Assembly: GCA_011009095.1 (NCBI GenBank)
Contig: VTPC01002427.1
Location: 1 to 64,000 of the forward strand
DNA: 64,000 nt
Direction: 5' to 3'
Origin: Ignelater luminosus
Lineage: Eukaryota > Arthropoda > Insecta > Coleoptera > Elateridae
The notes beneath the pieces are model-generated. The model searched no databases. It worked only from the letters and a program-made list of their open reading frames with translations, and was not told where the DNA came from. Shown one piece after another: positions 38,059-47,490 of the stretch. The translations under genes and the position numbers were made by a program. Within the stretch, counting starts at the first letter, position 1. Every line of letters begins with the position of its first letter.

Positions 38059-39170
38059 CTAACACTCGTAATCTCTAAGTGCTAACGGCTTACATACTGT
38101 ACGATCTGACTTAGTTACTCTAGTGCGTTCTACATTCTGTGGGTAGTTATTATCTAAGTCTGCCGCTCTGTGAGGTAATGGAAAGAAACAAATGGCAGAG
38201 GTTTCAGATGAACAAGTCGGATAATTTGGACTTCCATTCACAAAAACATTGTTCTTGCTAGTCGCAGGAGTTTTCATCTTTTTGGTCTTAAGAATGTGTA
38301 ACTCATTGGCGATAATCTCTTCTGGTTCCAATGGGTAGTCTAGTTTTTTAATATGATCCAGGTGACTTTTCCAAATTGTACCATTTCCCAAAAGGCATAA
38401 ATAATGTTTATTACCTAGGATTTCTATTGTAGTTGCTTTTGTCCGGATAGGACTATTTTGCTTTCTATAATCTTTCACCAGTACTCTTTGCCCTTTTTCA
38501 AACATTTCTCTTTTTTCTCCCTTGTTTATAGCTATAACTTTGTTATGTGGTGTAAGTAAATCAAACAGAAACTATCACCTGTGCTAGTATGTTCTTATTT
38601 TTGGTGTCTAAAAGGGGTGCTTTTAAATGTTTTTACAGCATATTCAGCTTCTCCATTGGTAGCTGGGTGATATAGTAAAACTGTAATATATGTTTGATGC
38701 TACTTGTTTGCTACGAAGCCTTCAAATGATTCTGAAACCAGCTGTGGGCCATTGTGTGATACTAACACTTTAGGCAATCCCCATCTGACAAGTTTCTCTC
38801 AATTTGATTATAGTTTCGTCCGTTGTAATTTTTTCCATAGAATAAATCTTAGGATACTTACTATATGCGTCTATAATGATTAAATAGAAGTAACCTTTCA
38901 TTGGTCTTATGAAATCAACATGAATTCTTCTAGCTGGCCCGTCTGGCTTATTCTATGGAATAACCATTGACTTAAGAGGATTATTAGATATCGTTTGACA
39001 AGATCGACAAATCTTGCATATTCTTTCAATGTCTTTGTCCAAATTAGGCCAAAAAATAAATTCTTGCGATACTTTTCATTTTAACTATACCCAAATGACT
39101 AGAGTGTAGCTCATCGAGTAATTATGATTGAAATTTTTTAGGAATAGTTGCTTTATATCCTTACATAACA
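38059..39170 (-). pseudogene. Ty3/gypsy integrase, frameshifted
   Basis: In minus-strand order: ELHSSHLGIVKMKSIAR and then NLDKDIERICKICRSC give the His/Cys zinc-binding domain (about 39115-38990). RIHVDFIRPMKGYFYLII and IDAYSKYPKIYSMEKI (38945-38845) open the catalytic core. AKVLVSHNGPQLVSESFEGF (38790-38720) replaces the catalytic Asp of SDNG with His. YHPATNGEAEYAVKTFKS (38680-38620) follows, with the catalytic Glu visible. The C-terminal open frame 38505-38059 (148 codons) reads FEKGQRVLVKDYRK and IWKSHLDHIKKL, the usual RNA/DNA-binding tail. Several frameshifts and the SHNG change make it inactive. Confidence 0.8.
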
Positions 39171-39436
39171 CATTCTTGCTCACATGTTAATTCCAGTTTA
39201 CTTCGGAAAACGGGGATTAACGATTCGTCAACAATGTAATCTATGGGTAATTTGTCTGATATTATCAAATTTAAATAGGATGATTCCATTTTGTAATCAT
39301 CTGGTACATATAATATGTCCACTGGATGCCTACTTAACATCTACGCTATTAAATTGTTTTTCCCTTTTGCATACTCAATTTTATAAGAAAAACCAAATAG
39401 AAATATTGACTATCTTTGTAGTGTGCTAGCTGACAT

Positions 39437-39670
39437 TTATGAAATTCCTTTTGTTTCCCCAAGTATGGATATAAGTGGTCTATGATCTGTTTGTATTATA
39501 AAATTGTAGCTCATTAAATATTGGTAAAGTTTCTTTACTGAACAATATATTGCCAGAGATTCTTTTTTTAAAACTGAATAATTTTTTCCAGCAGGCATTA
39601 GTGTTCTAGAGATAAAAGCTACAGGTCTGAGATCACCGGTTGTATATTTATGTAACAGTGCCACTGCAAT
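39437..39670 (-). pseudogene. Ty3/gypsy RNase H fragment
   Basis: The frame reads LRPVAFISRTLMPAGKNYS, then KKESLAIYCSVKKLYQYLM and FIIQTDHRPLISILGETKG. These are the standard motifs of the RNase H domain behind a Ty3/gypsy reverse transcriptase (SRTL..AExNYS..EKExLAI..., TDHKPL). It begins abruptly, directly after the primer-binding region of the 5' LTR, so the deletion endpoint is about 39665. A stop follows GETKGIS. Confidence 0.85.
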
Positions 39671-39676
39671 CCCTTC

Positions 39677-39688
39677 CTCGTCGCCAAA
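39677..39688 (-). other. primer-binding site of the Ty3/gypsy element
   Basis: Directly after the 5' LTR the minus strand reads TTTGGCGACGAGG. TGG matches the complement of a tRNA's CCA end. I cannot name the priming tRNA with certainty. Confidence 0.7.
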
Positions 39689-39873
39689 TGTTATGTACTG
39701 AAGGTTTTTAATAAATGAAAAGGTTTATGCACAACTAGCATAATTACCAAACTCGACATAATTCCAGATACAAAAGAAAAAACATTCACAACTTTTTTTT
39801 AACAACTTCATACGACAGTTTTCTTTACATTCATGACTATGTCTACTGATCATCAACAGTTCAATATATATCA
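39689..39873 (-). repeat. 5' LTR of the Ty3/gypsy element
   Basis: This 185-bp repeat matches the 3' LTR. It is flanked outside by GTATC at 39874 and inside by the primer-binding site. Confidence 0.88.
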
Positions 39874-40380
39874 GTATCTTTCCATCTCTTATTGGCCCAC
39901 CTGGGCTTCTTCTTCCTTGTGGTCTCTAATCTCTTGCGATTCTTACTTGCCTAGACTCGTTCATTCTCAAAACATGTTGGTTCCACCTATCTCTACCCTG
40001 TTTTACCCATTTTCCTATTTTATGTATGTCACATTGTGCTCTTATATCAATGCTTCAAATGTGGTCTGTTTTGGTTCTGTGAGCATAGATGTTGTTTTAC
40101 CTTGGGTGGGTTGCTGACCTTGCCCAAGAACCCCCCTCCTTTATCCGGGCTTGGGACCGGCAGCAACAGCTCTGAACTACTCAATCCATCCAGGGCCGAT
40201 GCAGGTGGAGTTACAGTCAATACATATATTCAAGATACAATCTACGATTATACCAACAACGCCCCAATTCCACAACAACTCGACGATGGTGGCAGCTCAG
40301 AGCTGACTAAGCTACTGTTGCAGCCATCCACGTCATTACCACCGAGAACAACTGTTTGGGTGCCCTAATGTCGATACCAC
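39874..40380 (-). pseudogene. RTE-like LINE, upstream half, minus strand
   Basis: Immediately beyond the LTR element the minus strand reads RDRWNQHVLRMNESRQVRIA and then RPQGRRSPGGPIRDGKI (about 39985-39874), the C-terminal motifs of RTE-like LINEs. Upstream, 40070-40380 holds GC-rich sequence whose complement includes CCGGTCCCAAGCCCGGATAA. I associate this with the 5' part of the same LINE group, which would mean the copy lost its central region. The plus-strand frame 40036-40368 is then only a shadow. The 5' assignment is less certain than the tail. Confidence 0.5.
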
Positions 40381-41660
40381 CATTGGCTGAAAAGGCATAT
40401 TGTCTTCAATTTTTGACCGGAAAGCAACCTCGAAAGTCATCATTATTTAACTACGTTTAGAGCAATTAACGTTTAATTTACCTACCAGTTGATTTTGAAT
40501 TTATCGTTGAATAAATAAATCCAAAAATGAAATTTACATTTTTTTGACTGGAAATCTTTACTCGATGGAAGGTAGACTTCACTTCCTCAGTGGCTTTATA
40601 GGTACCCAAAGTAGATTCTTTTTAAGTAATCATACGTTGAATGATTTTCTATCCTGGTATTAATAAATTCTCTGTATACCGACTGTAAATAAGGGTTCTT
40701 GTAGAAAATAATTTTCTCTCAGTTGTCCTACGGAAATCACAATTGAATACTAATCAGGTATTTATGACATGCGAGTAGTTAAAAAGTTAGATATAAAGTA
40801 GCTTACAGTAAGTAAAGTTTTACTGCATATTTGTTATTTGTTGGATTCAGATTTTTCCGGTTGACTTAATTAGTAGAAGGAAAATCACCTGACAATTTTC
40901 AAGTAAAATACCAGAACCATCTTATATTTACTTTAGTTAAACCTGCTAGGGTCACTGATTATCACATATGGCAATTGCTGGAAACAATTTCCAGTTACTT
41001 GTCACGTCAGCGCTACTGCAAACATTCATCAATCATGTACCATCATGCTGAAAAGGCGGTTAAAATATAACAACCGTCATTGATCTTGTAACTTTAATAC
41101 TAAAGAAAAAATGCAAATAATCCAGCGGCTATTTTAGTTTATAAACAATATCATCAGCAGTTGTATGACAGTATAGCATTATGAACTGAATTTCTACTTT
41201 ACAAAACCATTCCACAAGAATTCAAAAAACGCTAATACTAATTTCTTGAAGGTTAGACGGAATCCAGTAAGAAAATTTGATTTTTGGAGGTTAGATTTAA
41301 AGCAGCTGCTGCTGTATTTAAGAAGTTTGATTTTTATTCAGCAAACTCACGAAAAGAGTTCTAGATGTATTGGCGGTAGAAAAGGAAGACAAATGAATTG
41401 CCTTCCATTACCACAAAATGAACGCACTAAGTACTTTTTTGTTTTGCTTTTAATTCGTGATCAGGGACTTTAAGATTTTATGTATTAATTTACAAGAGTT
41501 TTCTATATGATCCTTCAATTTTCAACTGCAAGTATCATGGATTTACGTCATTGTGCCGCTTATTCAACTTCTACTAACTAGGTCTCATTGGATGTCCATG
41601 AAGCAATGGTTTTGAGTAGTACGATACAAGCCTATGAGTATTAACTATCCGGATGGATAG
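40380..41660. other. AT-rich non-coding stretch
   Basis: No motif was found. The last few hundred bases may contain the decayed 3' end of the piggyBac copy that follows, but I could not identify its terminal repeat. Confidence 0.5.
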
Positions 41661-41665
41661 GTAGC

Positions 41666-42888
41666 TTACACTTTTATTGCTTCATCTTTGCGTTCTTTCA
41701 TTTTATACCGTTTAGCGCTAACCAACGTAAGTAATGTACAAGAGTTGGTCATCATAGTAACGACAGAGTCGCTCCATTGCACTACCAATATTTCCAAATT
41801 GGAGTCAAACGCAGAAGTGTACAATGTTTTTGCTTGGTTATAACCGTCTTTGTTTCGTTTCGGCGTTTCGCTAAACGATACTTTCGAACAGAACAACAGA
41901 AGAAAAAAAGTTGTTCTGCATTTTTTGCTGCTGATAGTAAATCTAATACAACCCTCGTCCCAATGCCATATCTCTGTTACAATTTTCTGTTGATTTACTA
42001 CTATATGAAATAAATTTATACAAGTAACCAGACAAGAATACAGACACTACAATTTAAATCCAAATCTCTTTGGCTTTATACAAAATTTTGCAGGAATGTC
42101 GTCCAAAATACGGAACCATTTCTTCATTAAATGAAAGATTATGTTTATGATTTTTGTTTATGATATCAAATACGGGACTCCGTTTAGCACATTTGTCAGC
42201 CTTGTTCAACTGAGTATTATTTGGCCCATGAATATTTTGTTTCATTACTCTAAATCTATTTTTACTCATCGTTTCTCTTACGATATTGTCATCTTTGTCT
42301 TTATTCTTCGACCAGTACATATCTGTCTGTAGTAGGGAATGATAGCTAAACAGACTACAAATACCAATAGATCTTTTTAGACTAATCTCATCTACACTGA
42401 AATCATGTCGATTGTTTTGAGACGCATATAAGTTTGTAAAGTGTAGAATTTCATTTACCATTTCTTCTTCAATGAACAAAGAAAATTTTTCTGCAGCTGA
42501 TTTGCAGTCGTAGCAGGCTTTTATATTCTCCAGCAGTCGATTGGTATTATTTTGAAGTTCTGTAGAACAGGTAGTAGCGTCAATTTTCTTCCATTCGGGT
42601 TCAATTTTTTTCTCCGTTGTGTTTTTCTTTCTCACGAATTTTACTTAGGGTTATGTTATCAATTATCATCTTCAGAATCTTCACTGTCTACATGTGAATG
42701 CAAGTCGTAGGTTTCAGCAATATCTACCTTCTTCAATAATGTTACCGTCAGAATTTTCTTCATCAGTCATTTAGTCTATCTACATCAGGGGGTACGTATA
42801 CAACGTTAATTATATCAACATTGCCATAGTCTTCTTCCAAAGCAACCAACATCTCCTTACCAGACAAAGCTCTTGTTATTTCCCACAT
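41666..42888 (-). pseudogene. piggyBac-type transposase (PGBD), with catalytic Asp substituted
   Basis: The likely start is the ATG at 42888 (MWEITRALSGKEMLVALEED), followed by VDIINVVYVPPDVDRLND and an acidic segment, interrupted by frameshifts and stops. The 193-codon frame 42635-42054 carries the domain start: FIEEEMVNEILHFTNLYASQ, SVDEISLKRSIGICSLFSYH, SKNRFRVMKQNIHGPNN, and NLSFNEEMVPYFGRHSCK. In intact relatives the last reads SIDESMVPYFGRHGCK, so the first catalytic Asp is Asn here. Downstream (41896-41666) SNLEILVVQWSDSVVTMM and AKRYKMKERKDEAI follow the usual order, while the segment carrying the second Asp (FDNFFTS) is not readable. The enzyme would excise at TTAA sites; this one cannot. 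Confidence 0.8.
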
Positions 42889-43304
42889 GTATTTACTACA
42901 TTGATAAAATTATAATATTTACAATTAGAAGTATCTGGGTATTATTAGGATTCACCTCACGCTTGTAGTTTTAAAGTAAATCCCCTGATGTATGAAACAT
43001 AATTGAAGAGTCGAGTGGATGAAAGAGGTAAGTGACAACACTTAAAAACAGAGAGAAATAGATTTAAAAATTCAAAAGATTTTGTCGGTTAGGCTTTTTT
43101 ACTACTCATTTTTTGGTTTGACTGAAAATGACCAAGTTATTGTATAGTATACTCGTAGGTACGTTTGCATTACAAGTAGTATAATTACCATTTCACAGTT
43201 TTAGACAAATTGAACATCTTTTGATTGAGAATGAGTGAGAAATAGCAAAATGCAAAAAGAAGTTTTTAAAAAAATTTATTGTAAAATAAAAAACAATTCT
43301 TAAT
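42889..43304. other. spacer between piggyBac and Sola-like relics
   Basis: AT-rich sequence with no motif. It probably contains the decayed ends of the two elements on either side. Confidence 0.45.
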
Positions 43305-45420
43305 ATTAAGCGCTACCTTCATGTTCAGCTATAATCATATACCATCTAAAGGGTTTCTTAACAAACTGTAATTGGCTCTTTAGATTTGATATCTTCTCGG
43401 ATGATAACTGACCAGGTTTTGAGTCTATTCTTTCAATTCAAATTTCAAATAATATTTACTCCCTTAAAAGGCGTTTGGGGTTCAAAGGTTTCTTTACATA
43501 AGTACGATCCGTATTTACACAAACGAATCCATTTAATCCAATCTCTAAAGGGAACGTTTATGTTTAGTGCATTCTTTTTACGATTAACTAAATTTAACTT
43601 GGTAGCTATATCATAAAACTGTCTAAAGTCTACAGCCATATCTGTCACATGATTACTTTTAATAGCTTTGCTGAATATAGTGCAATAGTTCTCCGGTAGA
43701 AATATGTTCTTATGTCGCCGTAAAACTTTTTCAATTCTTCGAAAATCTCCATCAGTCTAAATAAGAATGTCCCACCTCGGAAAATCGATAGTTTTCAGTA
43801 TGCCCTAGAGTATTAGACACTGGTACAGACATGTAATTAAAAAGTTTCTGTTCTGACCTCCACAGGAGTCAGTCCACATTATGAGGTGAGATAAAGCATT
43901 ATTGTGGAAAATTTCTTTATACTCCAACATTGTTGGTAACGCACTACATATCTCAGAACTTTCACGATGGGCGACGTCTTCAGTCCAGATAAAAAGCTGG
44001 CTTTATCTGCTTTGTTGGTAATGGAATGTACCTATCCCCAAATTATACATCCACATTTGACGTAAATAAGAAGCCTTGCTGGTGGTTAGTCGGGAAGAGG
44101 AAATGTTTATTGAAGATCCATGGTAAGATAACATACAGTGCCTTTATTTCTTGCATATTCGCGGTCAGCACGTTGAAGTGAAAATGCTGCCTTGTAGTTC
44201 TCTTTGTTTTCTGTATTATTAATTAATTAATTAATTAATATACTCTGTCGCAGGTACGTATCACTGCGAGGTTTACCAAAAGATAAATTAAATGTAGTGG
44301 AGAAAATCTTGCTGTAACTACAATATTTAATTTTGAAGAGATGAGGCTTATTTTCTTTCGAACATTTTTTGCAATAAAGTTTATACATTTTGGAAACGTT
44401 AAAGAGAGAAGAAAGATAAAGTTTATTAGGGTTTTTATTTCTTGGATAATGGAAGTCCGTCGCAGGAAATGATTTGACGTGTTTCACTGCGTGTTGTTTA
44501 ACATCATCTGATATCTTGTGTGGTCTGTTGCTATATTTCCCTCTTTAATGTAGTCCTTTTTTTTAAACTTTGTTGGAGATATTCACCTTTTTTTTCTAGA
44601 TTTTCAGAAATTGTAAATATTTTCTTTTAAATTTTTTCTGCTGCGTTGTTTTCATGAAGAATCGTTGATATTACAGTTGTACTTTTAGATTGCAGTGTTC
44701 TCTTTTTCATTGTTTCTGGTTTTTGGGATTCATCCATGTCCATATCCGTCGAACTAGGTACTAGATATTCATCACCATCATTGTCAGGCTTAAAAGGCTT
44801 GTTCTCGGAATGGGTTTCGGAATCTATAACACAGGTGTCATATTAATGAAAACACTTTAATAAGCAATACAACTTACCATTACAGAAATTCCTATCTACG
44901 ACCTATCTTTGGAATCTTTGGAACATGAACTTGAAGCACCAGCTAAAAACATCTAAACATAAAAACCAGTCTTAGCAAAATTAGGTCTGAGTGAATAACA
45001 ATTTTGTGAAAAATGCCTGAAATAAATTATCACTTTGAACTTATGTTCAACTTTTTGAAAATCACATTGATTTTCTGGTTCTAACCGTTGTTTGGAACAA
45101 TCCAGGGAATCCGAAGATACATTATTATTAGTCTTTAGTTCAACTTTTGAGTGAAAACTTAAAACTTCAACTAAAAAACTTGAATCCACAAGACAAATCT
45201 TCATTATTTTAAATATACAGCTTTCTTTTTGCTGTGCTCTGTTTGTTTCGAAGGCTTTTTGCAGGATTCATTCGAGGGACTATTGCATTTTTTAAGGTTA
45301 TGTTTAGGTGTTAAATCATTATTCCTGATTATTTCTTTACTGTGCTTGCTTTTACCAGTTTGTATTAGAGCACATACCTCCAGTGCCTTTTCTACAAATA
45401 ATCTACTTCTTGATGACATA
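43305..45420 (-). pseudogene. DDE transposase-like gene of a family I take to be Sola, fragmented
   Basis: In minus-strand order: MSSRSRLFVEKALEVCALIQ (from 45419); HVKSFPATDFHYPRNKNPNK and LSSLFNVSKMYKLYCKKCSK (44485-44370); FNLSFGKPRSDTC (about 44260), a piece of the 'FxxPxxDxCxxC' zinc-like motif; LRQMWMYNLGIG and then IWTEDVAHRESSEICSALPT (about 44065-43930); LIMWTDSCGGQNRNFLI (about 43890-43840), which fits the catalytic 'SDxCGGQNxN' motif; DMAVDFRQFYDIATKLNLVN (43643-43580); and KISNLKSQLQFVKKPFRWYM (43395-43330) at the C-terminus. Stops and frameshifts lie between most blocks. I know this set of motifs from many hemimetabolous insect 'uncharacterized' proteins. The Sola name is my best guess. 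Confidence 0.6.
44215..44241. repeat. (AATT)n microsatellite
   Basis: TTAATTAATTAATTAATTAA is an uninterrupted run of the tetranucleotide. It lies inside the Sola-like relic. Confidence 0.85.
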
Positions 45421-46914
45421 CTTCCACAAACAAATCACCGGTATTACCTTAAGCAAAATCCATAAAATACAGGTCGATGTTCTCGATTTTTAGAACTAAC
45501 TTTAGTGGCTAAAGGAGATAAATGGCGATTCACAGGTAACATCTATTGGATGAAGGGGGTATCTGCACCTTTTTGTGAATAAAGAAGGTAAGTGCTGTTG
45601 ATTACCTCTGTTATTCGTTTACTTTTGTAAAAACATTGTTAGATGCGTCCTTGGTCAATTCAGATTTGACCTTATTTATAATATTTGGAATCCGAAGTCG
45701 ATGCTAGCAGAAAGAGGGTTACTTACCACCTTTATTCGTGTATACAAGTACATTTTTTTTAAAAATGTCAGTTATTTTCTTTATCTACCCGACTTCTCAA
45801 TTGTCCACTCTTTTTTGGTGAACTCGCGTAGTTAGAAGGCAAAATCTGTCAATTTAATAACTTTTTTCTATTTTTTTTGTAAAATTTAGCAAAACATACG
45901 TACACTCTGTACAAAGTCAAATTAGAAAAAATTTCCTATCAAATCGATTCTACTCATTTTCTTCTAGTGATGAACATTCTCGAGATAATTGAGTTTGAAA
46001 TTTTAGGTGTTTTAGGAATTAATTAAGCAAGACACTGCCCTCGTACACTCGATATTCTTTAATAGTTATTTACGCAATGAGTAGGATACATACATTATTA
46101 TCGCACGCACATGGTTACGCAAAACTCGAGCTAACACCCTCGTTTGAGCAATTTCCATGTGCCTGCTAATTATAGCACGCACTATTAAGTGTATCCCACG
46201 AATTGTGTACAAAATCTTATGTACAACCGTTGAATTTTTTACAAATGGACCCTTTTTTGCTGCTTTCAATCGTGGACTAACTACTTTCGATCAAGATTTT
46301 GTGAATATTAATTCAAAGTAGCAGCTGAATCTCTTTGTTCAAAATGAAAGCAACGTATTTAGCAACAATGTAAACAGTAAACAACTTTGGAAATATTATC
46401 GCACGCGTGCGGTAATCTCAAACATTACGTTATCGCAGTGAGTGCGATTTATAAGATATTTCTCATGGTTGTACATAAACGTAATTTATGTAGGCCAGCC
46501 GAGATTATGAAACCTGATTTTGAATAATATTGTATTATCTGGATATTCAAGATTTTGAATACGGTTCGAATTCTAGAAGGGAGGGGGTACTTTTGGGTTC
46601 TTTAAAATCGTCTTTTTCTCAGTTTATAGCAATTTTCTGGAAGGGTGTGGATAGTATGTAAAATGTTAATAGATAAAAAAATTAAAGTAAACGATTTGTT
46701 TGGCGAAAAAGATAGTAACATTCTAATTTGTTGTATCTGAAGAACGGAAGCAAGAAATACAGCAAAATATTTCACAGAACTTGAAACCATTCAGTGATGA
46801 ATACTATGCAGTAAACAATGAAATTTCTACAAAATTATTAAATTATGTAGGTAAGAAAAACAAAAAGTGAGTACTTTACTGATTGTTTCTTCTTCTTACT
46901 CCAAGATGATTTTA
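45421..46914. other. AT-rich stretch with a CpG-containing palindrome cluster
   Basis: No protein motif was found. The notable part is 46060-46450 (listed next). The open frame 46066-46269 on the minus strand overlaps it and is not recognised. Confidence 0.45.
46085..46450. repeat. repeated TATCGCACGC motif with palindromes
   Basis: ATTATCGCACGC occurs near 46096 and 46396. Related words TATAGCACGCACTA (46156) and TTATCGCAGTGAGTGCGA (46430) lie between or beside them. The 46396 copy is part of the symmetric TTATCGCACGCGTGCGGTAA (CGCACGCGTGCG is a perfect 12-bp palindrome). GCACATGG (46106) and CCATGTGC (46156) form an inverted pair about 50 bp apart, with weaker complementarity inward. It may be a degraded inverted-repeat element or a binding-site cluster. 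Confidence 0.4.
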
Positions 46915-47490
46915 TCACCAGTAGGGTCCAGGTTATTCAAGCAATCACCGTGACAGGTGTGTCAGTTTTTCTGCATCCACACTTACTCCCACAACAACCC
47001 TTGGCGCATCTGTAGAAGAGGAAGTTGAGAACATTTTCAGAAGCAACAGGATCTTTGGTTGTAGTAGGCACTAGGTTCTTATCAGATCTTCACTCTCAAT
47101 CTCCTTGTTTAGCAGGAAGCTCATTTTCCATTCAGAGCTATACTTGCTATGGTGGTAAACTCGATATGAGTGGTAGAGAAGGTAGATCTGGTTTGATGTT
47201 CGAGGTAGACTTGGTTAAGGTATGGTACCTATGCAAGTTCAAGGAGATTGTGGATGTAGAAGTTCCATACAATGCCATTAACTGGTTTTTCCCGCTTTGG
47301 TTACCTCTTCATGCGCCTGATACATCAACTATACCTAAAATGCAGTCACTCGCATAGCAACAATTAAGTTTGCAACTACCTGTGTTCCCTTTTCTCAAGG
47401 AAGCTGACGTGGTGTCCCATTCTGTAAAAGCATGAGCACAAAGTAGGCCATATTGTAAGCCCTTTTGTTGTTGTGTCAAACAGATTACCT
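46915..47490 (-). pseudogene. fragment of a widespread Cys-rich repetitive ORF family
   Basis: The minus strand reads LLCAHAFTEWDTTSASLRKG (47437-47399), where relatives have HAxTGCDTTS. It then gives LMALYGTSTSTISLNLHRYH with KSTSNIKPDLPSLP (about 47290-47180), and finally NVLNFLFYRCAKGCCGSKCG with CRK (about 47030-46970), a Cys cluster of the form CxCxxGCxxxCxCRK. I know this three-part pattern from many insect and cnidarian 'uncharacterized' repeat-encoded proteins whose transposon class I cannot state. At least three frame changes and several stops occur. The plus-strand frame 47025-47357 is a shadow. Confidence 0.55.

Larger units (their letters stand above)
37842..39873 (-). mobile_element. 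Ty3/gypsy retrotransposon, internally deleted, with two LTRs and a GTATC target duplication
   Basis: Two direct repeats of 190 and 185 bp bound the element. On the plus strand each begins TGTTATGTACT and ends ATATCA, and a perfect 5-bp GTATC lies outside both (37837-37841 and 39874-39878). On the minus strand TGGCGACGAGG follows the 5' LTR as the primer-binding site and AGTAGGGAAGAA precedes the 3' LTR as the polypurine tract. Only RNase H and integrase sequence lies between. Gag, protease and nearly all reverse transcriptase are gone: the leader runs straight into the RNase H region near 39665. The integrase wording is of the kind seen in the 'K02A2.6-like' (Mag-type) group. LTR differences and internal stops show the copy is not recent. 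Confidence 0.9.

Noticed and set aside
40036-40368. 110-codon plus-strand frame with a plausible protein texture
   Set aside because: The minus strand carries LINE tail motifs directly beside it and the GC-rich part fits a LINE 5' segment; no independent support for a plus-strand gene.
46561-46580. GGTTCGAATTC as a tRNA B box
   Set aside because: No A box at tRNA spacing upstream and no foldable cloverleaf.
47025-47357. 110-codon plus-strand frame
   Set aside because: It is opposite the Cys-rich repeat ORF, whose motifs read on the minus strand.
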